A program made the translations under genes and the position numbers. From M3007 sp031425035 (GTDB lineage: Bacteria; Bacteroidota; Bacteroidia; Chitinophagales; Saprospiraceae), in NCBI GenBank assembly GCA_031425035.1, contig JANPIN010000046.1, forward strand, positions 1-64,000: a DNA stretch of 64,000 nt. Direction: 5' to 3'. Of this stretch, positions 1-7,585 are shown in pieces. Position 1 is the stretch's first letter; each line of letters opens with the position of its first letter. Below the pieces are notes generated by a model. That model saw nothing but the letters and a program-made list of their open reading frames with translations. It ran no database searches and was not told the origin of the DNA.

Positions 1-4
1 CCTG

Positions 5-1696
5 ATGGCTATCCCTTTCGTAGTACTTGGGCCCACCCATACAGAAGTAGAAGTGCTCGGCACGACCGTGCAGCCGCAGCTGCCTTTTATGATCCTGCAT
101 GCGCCGCCCGGCGACGGCAGCAGCAGCGAATTCCAGCAGGGACAGACGACCTGCCGGGAGTTTGAGGAGTCCTACGCCACGGATAACTCCAACTCTGCCA
201 ACGTGGCCGTGAAACTGGGCATCGCCGGTTCCCTGGGCTTTATCGCTACGGTGAATTTCGAGTTCTCGGTCACCTTCAGCGGTGGCGTCACCGCCGGCGA
301 CCTGGCCATCAAAACCACCAGTAACCAGACCTGCGTCACCGTCAACGAAGGGTTCTCGACGACCGAACTGACCGGACCGGATGGCGGTGGCGATGTGTTT
401 ATCGGCTACGGTACCGACCTGAATTACGGGGTCTATGAATTTTGGAAACAAAATGGCTGCGACATCAGCCTCGATACCGGGTTGATTTACACGCCGATCG
501 GTAACCCCCGCAAATTTGCCTACACGAAAACCGCTATCCTGGCTGAAATCGATAACCTGCAGAGCATTGTAGGCGATAGCCTGACGGTAGGCGTCAAAGT
601 CGCTAATGATGCGCAAAACCAGATCGACGTATGGAACCAGGTACTGGCGCTGAACGAGGCCAATATCAATAACCCGAGTAACACCTCGATTGGTGCGGTA
701 AATTTTAGTTCGGGCGTCAACCAGTCCCAGGAATCCAGCGTCACGATTACCGACAACAGCTCCATCCAGGTAGAGCACTACCTCGAAGGCACCGCCGGCG
801 TAGAAGCGGTGGTCGAAGTAGGCGGTTCGGGCGTAACGGGTGGCTACGAATACAAGTCGTCGCAGCGCTACGGCAAAACCCAAAATCAGTCGGTGGAAAC
901 GTCCAAAATCGTCAAATACACCCTGGCCGATGATGATAGTGGCGATAAGTTCAACCTGAACGTGGTCCGCGACCCGATGTTTGGCACACCCGTTTTCCGT
1001 ATCCAGTCCGGTACGAAAAGCAGCTGTCCCTTTCAAGGTGGTTACCAGCGCGATCAGCCGCGTCTGAAACATACCGGCCAGACCGTCAGCAGCATCACGC
1101 TGCAAGGCACGCCGGTGGGCGGCTCCGCTACTTTCAATCTGGACGTGTGTAATGAATCGAATGAAAACCGCGCCTACACCCTGAAACTCAATCCGGAGTC
1201 CAACCTGAACGGCGCGGTGGTGACAGCGGCCGGTCTGCCCCTGAATAATGCCTTCGGTCAGCAGTTTACGGTGCCGGCCAACGGTTGCCTCGCCAGTCCG
1301 CTGGTGATCGAAGTGAAAATGCAGTCGGGTACGAGCCCTACTTCCTATCCCAATCTGGAATTGCGGCTGGAATCGTCTTGCGAGGAAGACATCGTTTCCA
1401 GTGTTTTTGCTTCCGTATTCTTCGGTACCAGCGCGGTGATTGATCTGGCCGATAACAGCCTGCTCTCCGTGTCGCCCAACCCCACTTCGGGGCGGCTGCA
1501 GATCAGTTTGCCCGACGCAAGGAGCCTGGAAGCCGTTCGGATGATGGATTTCTCCGGTAAAACCGTGCGTAATGTCGAATTGAACAACTTCAACGGACCG
1601 TATGACCTGGATCTGAGCCAGCTGCCGGCCGGGGTGTATGGTCTGCAGGTGCGCTCCGGCCAACAGGTCTTCGCCAAAAAAGTAGTCGTGCAATAA
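5..1696 (+). CDS. C-terminal part of a T9SS-sorted surface protein (5' end outside window)
   Basis: The last ~80 residues form a type A T9SS sorting domain: SVSPNPTSGRLQISLP, a central MMDFSGKTV strand, LPAGVYGLQV, and a terminal KKVVV. Such domains send proteins through the outer membrane and are cleaved on export. The apparent start has no signal peptide, and the frame is still open at base 2 upstream of this ATG. I therefore infer that this is the C-terminal portion of a longer gene. The middle (about residues 220-350) is Ser/Thr/Asn-rich beta sequence ending in a block with DPMFGTPVFRIQSG and SSCPF, of a kind I recall from large Bacteroidota surface proteins. No catalytic motif was recognised. 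The sorting call is strong; the role is unknown. Confidence 0.75.
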   Translation: MAIPFVVLGPTHTEVEVLGTTVQPQLPFMILHAPPGDGSSSEFQQGQTTCREFEESYATDNSNSANVAVKLGIAGSLGFIATVNFEFSVTFSGGVTAGDLAIKTTSNQTCVTVNEGFSTTELTGPDGGGDVFIGYGTDLNYGVYEFWKQNGCDISLDTGLIYTPIGNPRKFAYTKTAILAEIDNLQSIVGDSLTVGVKVANDAQNQIDVWNQVLALNEANINNPSNTSIGAVNFSSGVNQSQESSVTITDNSSIQVEHYLEGTAGVEAVVEVGGSGVTGGYEYKSSQRYGKTQNQSVETSKIVKYTLADDDSGDKFNLNVVRDPMFGTPVFRIQSGTKSSCPFQGGYQRDQPRLKHTGQTVSSITLQGTPVGGSATFNLDVCNESNENRAYTLKLNPESNLNGAVVTAAGLPLNNAFGQQFTVPANGCLASPLVIEVKMQSGTSPTSYPNLELRLESSCEEDIVSSVFASVFFGTSAVIDLADNSLLSVSPNPTSGRLQISLPDARSLEAVRMMDFSGKTVRNVELNNFNGPYDLDLSQLPAGVYGLQVRSGQQVFAKKVVVQ

Positions 1697-1818
1697 TTTA
1701 CGAGCGGAACGGCATACTGCGGGAGGCGGCGATTTTCGAGTCGTCGCTTCCCGTGATTTCCCAATTTGGCTCCACTGGTTTATCCCTTATTTTTCTGCTT
1801 ATATCAAAACCAAATAAT

Positions 1819-2451
1819 ATGAAAAGGTTGTTTGCGCTTTCCGCTTTTATCATTTCATCCATGTCATTGTCAGCACAAACTGGAATTTTCTATCAGGAAG
1901 TAGAGTGGGGCATGCGACATATTGCTGCTGCCCAATCGCTGGACGATTTAAAGACCAGCTTCCATATTTTCCAGGATTTAGCCACCAGAAACCAGGGATC
2001 TTACCTTCCCGACTATTATGCGGCGCTGGTGTTGGTCCTGGAAACTGATTACCTTGAAAACGCTGCGGATCGCGATTCCCTGGTAGAAAATGCCATGCAG
2101 CACATTCAAGCCTCCGAGGCACTAAGCCCCAATAATGTGGAGTTAGAATTCCTACGCGGTTATGCACTCACCGCAAAATTGATGACCGATCCTGAGCAGC
2201 GAGGCCAGGATTATGCTCCACTGATCACCGCCCATTATGAGAAAGCGATGTCCATGGACCCACAAAACCCCAGGGCCCCCACTTTTTTGGCGAAGTTGAT
2301 GGTTGCCATGCCCCAGTTTTTTACCAATGCGAAATATGATCCTTGTACGCTGGCCAAATCAGCGAAGGACTTATACCACAATTATTGGAAAGACCATCTG
2401 CTTATCTGGGGAACGGAAGTTGCTGATGAGCTCGTACAAGGCTGTAAATAG
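1819..2451 (+). CDS. Exported TPR-like protein of unknown function
   Basis: This 210-aa protein begins with a signal peptide (MKRLFALSAFIISSMSLSAQ, cleavage expected after SAQ). I chose this ATG over the upstream one at 1753 because it gives a proper signal peptide. The mature part is alpha-helical with TPR-like features: helices around residues 35-70, a block with SEALSPNNVELEFLRGYAL near 95, and AMSMDPQNPRAPTFLAKL near 150. These resemble the short periplasmic tetratricopeptide proteins common in Bacteroidota. Two cysteines lie near the C-terminus. It lies between a T9SS protein and another exported protein on the same strand, but the gaps of about 120 and 80 bp do not establish an operon. 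No specific function is assigned. Confidence 0.7.
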   Translation: MKRLFALSAFIISSMSLSAQTGIFYQEVEWGMRHIAAAQSLDDLKTSFHIFQDLATRNQGSYLPDYYAALVLVLETDYLENAADRDSLVENAMQHIQASEALSPNNVELEFLRGYALTAKLMTDPEQRGQDYAPLITAHYEKAMSMDPQNPRAPTFLAKLMVAMPQFFTNAKYDPCTLAKSAKDLYHNYWKDHLLIWGTEVADELVQGCK

Positions 2452-2531
2452 AAGCTGGCTAATTTTCTTGGCGGTTGTTTGGCTAATAATGTACCTATCT
2501 TTGAAATAGCCGGCCATTAATTTTTCGAACT

Positions 2532-3239
2532 ATGAAAAAACTCCTTTTGCTCCTTGCTTTACTATGCGCCCCTTTTGTCCCCGCCGCACTGCAAGCCCAG
2601 TCTGCAACCGATGACTACGCCATGCGCCAATTCGCCCGGGATTTCATGGCGGCTTACAACCGGCAGGACGTGCCCGCCCTGCAGGCGATGTTCACCAAGG
2701 ATGCTGTCAGCGTCGCTGATGGCTCGGTTACGGAAGGCGCCGAAAAAATTGCCCAGTTATTTACCGACCGCTTTATCCGGGAGGATGTTACGCTGCTGGT
2801 CCGGCAAATGGCGCTGAACTGGTCGGACGCACAGCATGCCTGGGTGGCTGGCGGCACCTATGAAGGCTTTGGCGTGACCTATGTTTACGACATACCGTTT
2901 CGGCAGAAGTCCGCGTATAAAAACACCATGATCGAGGAAAACGGCCAATGGAAGATCGCCCGATCGGTCGTTACGCGGATTGTAAAAACCATGGTGTACC
3001 AAAAGAACGTGCAACCGGGGACCTGGAAATCGGCCCTGACCGGTGCATTAGAAGGCAGTGGCGTCCTGAGTATGGATACTAGTAGCGTGCAGGGCAACGC
3101 TAAGTCGGTATATGCGCTGCTGGAATGGCCTTCTTTGGAGGTTGCGCATGCCTTTTTTACGAACCCGGACTGGTCAAAGAGCCTGCCTAAAACGGCTAAG
3201 GGAGAGAAGCCGACGGTTGTTTATTTGGAAATGAATTGA
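2532..3239 (+). CDS. Exported NTF2/SnoaL-like protein (DUF4440-type)
   Basis: This 235-aa protein has a signal peptide (MKKLLLLLALLCAPFVPAALQAQ). Residues ~30-155 have the pattern of SnoaL-like/DUF4440 NTF2-fold proteins: an N-terminal helix with FARDFMAAYNRQDVPALQAMF, then TKDAVSVADGSVTEGAEKIAQLF, and later strands ending in ENGQWKIARSVVTRI. NTF2-fold members bind small ligands or act as small enzymes, and no catalytic assignment is possible from sequence. The last ~70 residues form a second small domain that includes VYALLEWPSLEVAHAFF, which looks like an alpha/beta-barrel-type dimerisation segment. The spacing suggests a separate transcript from the TPR-like gene upstream. Confidence 0.7.
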   Translation: MKKLLLLLALLCAPFVPAALQAQSATDDYAMRQFARDFMAAYNRQDVPALQAMFTKDAVSVADGSVTEGAEKIAQLFTDRFIREDVTLLVRQMALNWSDAQHAWVAGGTYEGFGVTYVYDIPFRQKSAYKNTMIEENGQWKIARSVVTRIVKTMVYQKNVQPGTWKSALTGALEGSGVLSMDTSSVQGNAKSVYALLEWPSLEVAHAFFTNPDWSKSLPKTAKGEKPTVVYLEMN

Positions 3240-3320
3240 TCTGTTTAACGGGGGTTCTTTTATAAATTTTGACTCACTTAGTCCCTGGAGCAGTCCTGTT
3301 TTATCGGGAGGAAAGGATAC

Positions 3321-3362
3321 ATTTGATCCCGTTTGGTAAGTCTTCGTCAAACGGGATTAAAT
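3321..3362. repeat. 15-bp inverted repeat at the 5' end of the monooxygenase gene
   Basis: The arms ATTTGATCCCGTTTG (3321-3335) and CAAACGGGATTAAAT (3348-3362) pair over 15 bp with a single G-T wobble and a 12-nt loop. The second arm runs into the first possible ATG (3361) of the flavin monooxygenase frame. It could be an operator, a terminator for the upstream exported protein (about 80 bp after its stop, but with no strong T-tract), or a translation-masking hairpin. Confidence 0.55.
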
Positions 3363-3372
3363 GTATCTGCCT

Positions 3373-4638
3373 ATGCGTATAGCCATCATCGGCGCCGGCT
3401 GTTCCGGCTTAGCCGCTATTAAAGTCCTGGCCGAAAACGGTTTTACCGACCTGGTTTGTTTCGAGAAGAATGACCAGATCGGGGGCAACTGGGTCTACTC
3501 GGCCCGCGAAGGCCACAGCAGCGTTTGCGAAACCACGCATATTATTTCCAGCAAATGGCTGTCGCATTACAGCGATTTCCCCATGCCGGCGGACTATCCC
3601 GACTATCCAAGCCATCAGCAGGTGCTGGCTTATTTTCAGGCGTATACGGAGAAGTTTGGTTTAGAAAAATACATTCGTTTTAATACCGAAGTGGTGCAGG
3701 CGGAAGAAGCGGCAGGCTCCGGCTGGCGGCTTCGGCTGGGCGATGGTACGGTAGCAGAATTTGATGCGCTGGTAGTAGCGAACGGTCACCATGCCGTGCC
3801 CCGTCACCCGGCCTGGAAAGATGATTTTAAGGGGCTGTACCTGCATTCCCATGCTTTTAAAAATAACCGGGGTTTTGAGGGTAAACGCATCCTGGTGGTC
3901 GGCGCCGGCAACAGCGGCTGCGATTGCGCGGTAGAAACCAGCCGGGTCGCTACCCAGGTGGATATCAGCGTCCGCTCGCCGCAGTACATCATTCCGAAAT
4001 TTCTGCTGGGCAAACCGACCGATACGTTCGCCGCCAACATGCAGTGGCTGCCGCAGCCGGTACAGGACCTGCTGCATAAGATCAGTGTCCGGCTCCAGGT
4101 GGGGCGTTATAGCTACTATGGCCTGCCGGAACCCAAATTCCCGCCCACCCGTTCGCACCCGACGGTGAATTCCGAACTGCTGGACAAGATCCGGCACGGG
4201 AAAGTGCGGCCACGCCCCGGTGTAAGCCGGGTGGAAGGACACACAGTGTATTTTACGGACGGCAGTTCGGCGGACTATGACGTCCTCATTGCCGCGACGG
4301 GTTACCGGATGCAGTTTCCTTTTTTTGATAAAACGCTGATCGACTGGGAAGACGCCACCCGCGTGCCGCTGTACTTACGCATGTTTCACCCGGAGCATAA
4401 GTCCTTGTTTTTCATCGGTTTGGTACAACCGCAGGGCAGCGTGTGGCCGCTTTCGGAAGCACAGGCGCGCTTAATGGCCCGGCTTTTAAAAGGCGAATGG
4501 ACGTTGCCGGCTAACCTCGCGCAACTGGCGGAAGCGGAAGGGCTGGCTGCTGAGCGGAAATTTTTGAAAAGTCCGCGTCATGCAGTAGAAGTACATTATT
4601 TGCCTTATTTGCGGAAGTTGGAGCGGTTAGTGGGTTAA
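3373..4638 (+). CDS. Flavin-containing monooxygenase family protein
   Basis: FAD/NAD(P)H-dependent monooxygenases of this family (FMO/Baeyer-Villiger type) insert oxygen into heteroatoms or ketones. The N-terminus has the FAD Rossmann motif IIGAGCSGL, followed by CFEKNDQIGGNW. The fingerprint around DDFKGLYLHSHAF resembles the FMO FxGxxxHS motif more than the strict BVMO FxGxxxHxxxWP/D. The NADPH site is LVVGAGNSGCDCA, and the conserved IAATGY lies near residue 310. The length of 421 aa is typical. I start at the second Met (3373), which places the Rossmann motif at the N-terminus; the first ATG (3361) is caught in an inverted repeat. The stop codon directly abuts that of the convergent dynamin-like gene with no spacer. 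The substrate is unknown. Confidence 0.85.
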   Translation: MRIAIIGAGCSGLAAIKVLAENGFTDLVCFEKNDQIGGNWVYSAREGHSSVCETTHIISSKWLSHYSDFPMPADYPDYPSHQQVLAYFQAYTEKFGLEKYIRFNTEVVQAEEAAGSGWRLRLGDGTVAEFDALVVANGHHAVPRHPAWKDDFKGLYLHSHAFKNNRGFEGKRILVVGAGNSGCDCAVETSRVATQVDISVRSPQYIIPKFLLGKPTDTFAANMQWLPQPVQDLLHKISVRLQVGRYSYYGLPEPKFPPTRSHPTVNSELLDKIRHGKVRPRPGVSRVEGHTVYFTDGSSADYDVLIAATGYRMQFPFFDKTLIDWEDATRVPLYLRMFHPEHKSLFFIGLVQPQGSVWPLSEAQARLMARLLKGEWTLPANLAQLAEAEGLAAERKFLKSPRHAVEVHYLPYLRKLERLVG

Positions 4639-6360
4639 TTATTCCACCTCCAGCTTCCCATCTACCTCCGTCAGGCGATCCGTCAGCGCCGTATGCCGCT
4701 GATTAAAATGCGCGATCTGCGTTTCCTCATTGGCCAGCAGGGCATCCAGGTTGCCGAAATTCTCGCCGATCCGGGATTTGATGGTGCGCACATAGCCCTG
4801 CAACTTGGTTTCCAGCGCTTCCGACATCTGTTCCCGGCCTCGGGCGATCTGTTCCCGGAAACCACCAATGATCTTACGGCTTTGTATACCGGCCGTAATA
4901 CCGGCGAAAAGCACGCCCACACCCGTCAGAATGCCGCCGGTGAGATCCAGCACGGCCACGTGGGTGACCGCCGCTAAAATAACCCCGATAATAGCAATGC
5001 CGCTGCCGGTGGCAATGTTGGGCGATACCATCGTGTTGCCCGCAAACAGCTGGTCGTCGGTAAAGCTTTCCGAACGCGACATAAAACGCCCGAAGGCATC
5101 CTGTAACTCTTTCAGCACCGCCGCACGCCGGTCGGCAATGTGCTCGAAAATGTAGGAATCACTGGAGACGACCGTACTGCCCGCCTTTATTTTCAGGTCG
5201 ATCATTTTCGCCATCTGCTGGATGGAGTCTGCCAGATCGACGACGCCTTCATTCAGTTTTATTTTCAACTCACCGTTGAGCTGGAGTTCGAGCTTTTTGG
5301 TCAGCTCCTCCAGCCATTCCTTGATCGAACTTTTTTTGCCAATAATGCCCATGAACGAGCGGCGTAACAAGGAGGTAAAGGAAAGCTCGTTGATCAGTTC
5401 CTGCTCGATGTTTTTGGTGATGCGGTCATAACCATTCAGCAGGTTTTCGATCAGAATACCGACCTGGTGGTTGGATTTGGCTTCCTGCTTGTTCAGCGTT
5501 TCATAAATATCGTCGCGGAAAGACATGTCCACCGCATACTGTTTAGCCCGGGTATCCAGGTCATGGCGCACCCGGTCGAGGATGTTACGGGAGGTGGTAA
5601 TGTTGTTACGCAGTTTCAGTGCGGCCCCGCGCCCGCCGGTAACGTGGGTCCGGATATAGTCGCGCACCGCTGAAAAGTTGCTTTGGTCGTAACGGCCTTC
5701 CAGCTCATCTTTGGCGCTGACGTGGAAAATGACGGGTTGACTGGCGCCTTTTTTCAGGGCATAGTCGTACAAGCCTTTTTCATTGACGGCCAGATCCTCG
5801 GCGCTGAGCAGGTCTTTTTGCTGTAAAACAAAAATGATCTTCTTATGCCAGTCCTGGTGAATGAAGTCGAAAAAGTCCCAGGAGGACTGCCGGTAGGGGT
5901 TTTTAGCTTCAAAAACAAAAATAACCAGGTCGCTGGCCGGGATGAAATTCTCGGTGATCTCCTGGTGTTTTTCCACGATGGAGTTAGTGCCCGGCGTGTC
6001 CACAATGGCAATGTCGCGCAGAATATCTATCGGCAGCAGGATCTTTTTCAGGTAGGGGTTCACCATAATGGTTTCTTCCTTTTCCCCGTACAGGATCTGC
6101 TGGATGGTATCGGTCATGGGCTGTGGGGCGACGGCGCAGATTTCCCGGCCGGCCTCCAGCAGCGCATTAACAAAACTGCTCTTGCCGGCTTTGACCTCCC
6201 CGACGATCACGAACATATAGGGCTCGGTCATACGGTTGCGCAGTTCGCCGACCATGGCGGCCAGTTCGCTGTGGCCGATCTCCTGACTGAGGTTCTGCAG
6301 GTCTTTCACCACGTCTTCGACTTGCGCGCGCAGGGCCAGGGTATGTTGGTTGAGTATCAT
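4639..6360 (-). CDS. Dynamin-like GTPase (bacterial dynamin family)
   Basis: This 573-aa protein has a dynamin-type GTPase domain: P-loop GEVKAGKS at residues 54-61, a switch-I region with a conserved Thr near 83-85, DTPG at 121-124, and a degenerate G4 motif QKDL at 181-184. Residues 240-400 are helical and coiled-coil-like. A hydrophobic hairpin around 445-490 (GIAIIGVILAAVTHVAVLDL and GGILTGVGVLFAGITAGI) is the expected membrane-insertion paddle. A final helical segment returns towards the GTPase. Bacterial dynamins remodel or protect membranes. The start codon lies 8 bp below the MBL hydrolase stop, inside or beside a TTGGTTA heptamer array, so the two genes may be cotranscribed. Confidence 0.88.
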   Translation of the reverse strand: MILNQHTLALRAQVEDVVKDLQNLSQEIGHSELAAMVGELRNRMTEPYMFVIVGEVKAGKSSFVNALLEAGREICAVAPQPMTDTIQQILYGEKEETIMVNPYLKKILLPIDILRDIAIVDTPGTNSIVEKHQEITENFIPASDLVIFVFEAKNPYRQSSWDFFDFIHQDWHKKIIFVLQQKDLLSAEDLAVNEKGLYDYALKKGASQPVIFHVSAKDELEGRYDQSNFSAVRDYIRTHVTGGRGAALKLRNNITTSRNILDRVRHDLDTRAKQYAVDMSFRDDIYETLNKQEAKSNHQVGILIENLLNGYDRITKNIEQELINELSFTSLLRRSFMGIIGKKSSIKEWLEELTKKLELQLNGELKIKLNEGVVDLADSIQQMAKMIDLKIKAGSTVVSSDSYIFEHIADRRAAVLKELQDAFGRFMSRSESFTDDQLFAGNTMVSPNIATGSGIAIIGVILAAVTHVAVLDLTGGILTGVGVLFAGITAGIQSRKIIGGFREQIARGREQMSEALETKLQGYVRTIKSRIGENFGNLDALLANEETQIAHFNQRHTALTDRLTEVDGKLEVE

Positions 6361-6364
6361 GTGG

Positions 6365-6402
6365 GTGGTTATTGGTTATTGGTTACTGGTTGTTGGTTGT
6401 TT
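6365..6402 (-). repeat. TTGGTTA heptamer array spanning the MBL-hydrolase stop codon
   Basis: On the plus strand the words TTGGTTA, TTGGTTA, CTGGTTG and TTGGTTG follow one another in a 7-bp period. Read on the gene strand, the array encodes the last ~10 residues (NNQQPVTNNQ) and the TAA stop of the MBL protein. It ends a few bases before the dynamin-like start codon. Confidence 0.75.
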
Positions 6403-7304
6403 CTGTTTTTCTTAGTCCAGTAGCGCAATAACCCGGCCACGGACATAAATGCCGGGTTGGCCGCCTCATAGCGTTGCCGCAGGTCCGCACTGACCCCGTT
6501 GGCGGCCAGCTCCGCATCTACAAAAGCCTGAAAAGCCGGGACGATTTCCGCTGCCGGTACGCCCGCTGTGGCGTAAGGTTGCATCCATTCCGCCCAGGTC
6601 AGCAACTGCTGTTCGAGGGCATCCAGGTGGCTTAGTTTTGCGGTGACGCGGCCGAAATGGGTCAGGTACAAGGTTTCAGAAGGGATGCGGCGCAGCAGAT
6701 CCAGGGAGCTTTGCCAGTCCTCCACGTTGATATCGGGCGGCGGACAAGGCGGCATCACCGGACCGCCGGGAATACGCACGCCGGCTACGTCACCGGTGAA
6801 AACGGCCAGTTCGCTCCAGTCGTCGGACACGACTTCCCAGGCCACGTGGTGTACGGCATGACCCGGCGTGTACCAGGTTTTAAACACCAGTCCGCAGGCT
6901 TCGATCACTTCTCCATGCACCGGCGCGTACAATTGCGCCAGCGGAATGGGGTGCATGGGTCCCCATAACCGGTCCATGTCCTCGCCATAGATCATCCGGG
7001 CCGAGTTATATAGTTTTTCCGGCGCCGCCAGGTGCGGTAAGCCCAGCGGATGCACGTAAATAGTAGCGCCTTTTTCCGCGAAAGCCCAGGCCGCACCGGC
7101 GTGGTCAAAATGAATATGCGTGAGGAAAACATGCTGGAAATCAGCCATTTGCCAGCCATTTTTGGCCAGTGCCGTTTCCAGGTGGGGGAGGGTAGAGGCC
7201 GGGCCGGTTTCTATCAGCGCCAGCCCCGTCGGACCTTCGACCACGAACACCGCAATGGCGTCGTTCAAGTCCAGGAAACCGAGATCGAGGGTATGAATTT
7301 TCAT
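6369..7304 (-). CDS. MBL-fold metallohydrolase
   Basis: This 311-aa metallo-beta-lactamase-fold hydrolase starts at MKIHTLDLGFLDLNDAI. The frame is open further upstream, but that part translates a palindromic repeat. The dinuclear metal motif is THIHFDHAG (H63, H65, D67, H68), followed by a later His in TPGHAVHH, Asp in VFTGDVAGV and His in YLTHFGRV. These match the glyoxalase II-like hydrolase branch; the substrate is unknown. The C-terminus, rich in Asn and Gln, is encoded by a heptamer repeat and is probably not conserved. The start is preceded by a strong hairpin plus T-tract and by a three-codon ORF overlapping the start codon. The dynamin-like gene follows after 8 bp. Confidence 0.85.
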   Translation of the reverse strand: MKIHTLDLGFLDLNDAIAVFVVEGPTGLALIETGPASTLPHLETALAKNGWQMADFQHVFLTHIHFDHAGAAWAFAEKGATIYVHPLGLPHLAAPEKLYNSARMIYGEDMDRLWGPMHPIPLAQLYAPVHGEVIEACGLVFKTWYTPGHAVHHVAWEVVSDDWSELAVFTGDVAGVRIPGGPVMPPCPPPDINVEDWQSSLDLLRRIPSETLYLTHFGRVTAKLSHLDALEQQLLTWAEWMQPYATAGVPAAEIVPAFQAFVDAELAANGVSADLRQRYEAANPAFMSVAGLLRYWTKKNRNNQQPVTNNQ

Positions 7305-7346
7305 AGGGACATAAAAAAGACCTCCGGTGCCAACTGGCTCCGGAGG
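7302..7346 (-). promoter_or_regulatory. Terminator-like hairpin with mini-ORF directly before the MBL-hydrolase start
   Basis: Read on the minus strand, arms at 7346-7336 and 7331-7321 (11 bp, one mismatch, 4-nt loop) are followed by TCTTTTTT, the form of an intrinsic terminator. GGAGGT lies in the descending arm, and 7 nt later comes ATG TCC CTA TGA, a Met-Ser-Leu-stop ORF whose TGA overlaps the hydrolase ATG. It may be simply the terminator of the acyl-CoA dehydrogenase gene, or an attenuator or leader. There is little room for a promoter between the T-tract and the start. Confidence 0.5.
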
Positions 7347-7374
7347 CCGAAAATTACAAAACAAAACAATTCTC

Positions 7375-7399
7375 GTAGGGGCACCCCTCGCGGGTGCCC
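7375..7399 (+). repeat. Palindromic GTAGGGGCACCCC element, copy 1
   Basis: This 25-bp copy runs from GTAGGGGCACCCC to GCGGGTGCCC. The inner part is self-complementary around CTCGCGGG. It lies between the acyl-CoA dehydrogenase and MBL genes and is a direct copy of the element at 7527. Confidence 0.75.
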
Positions 7400-7526
7400 T
7401 CCTAATAATTTGTGGGGTTGGTTGGTTGAAACCAATCGATATTTTGTAAGGGCGGTTATTCCATCTCCTACGGGCAAATGTAAGCGCATTTCGGAGACCG
7501 GTAAACAACAAAAATGAAATTTATTC

Positions 7527-7585
7527 GTACGGGCGCCCCTCGCGGGTGCCCACTCCACACGGGCGCCCGCGAGGGGTGCCCCTAC
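7527..7585. repeat. Inverted pair of GTAGGGGCACCCC elements (copies 2 and 3)
   Basis: Copy 2 (7527-7551) and copy 3 (7559-7585) are inverted with a 7-nt spacer and can form a long GC-rich hairpin. The outer end of copy 3 contains the TAG stop codon of the acyl-CoA dehydrogenase (7582-7584). It may serve as that gene's terminator, although no T-tract follows. Confidence 0.75.

Noticed and set aside
6369..7511. Longer 380-aa form of the MBL hydrolase
   Set aside because: The extra N-terminus is a translation of the palindromic repeat and hairpin; the conserved domain begins at 7304.
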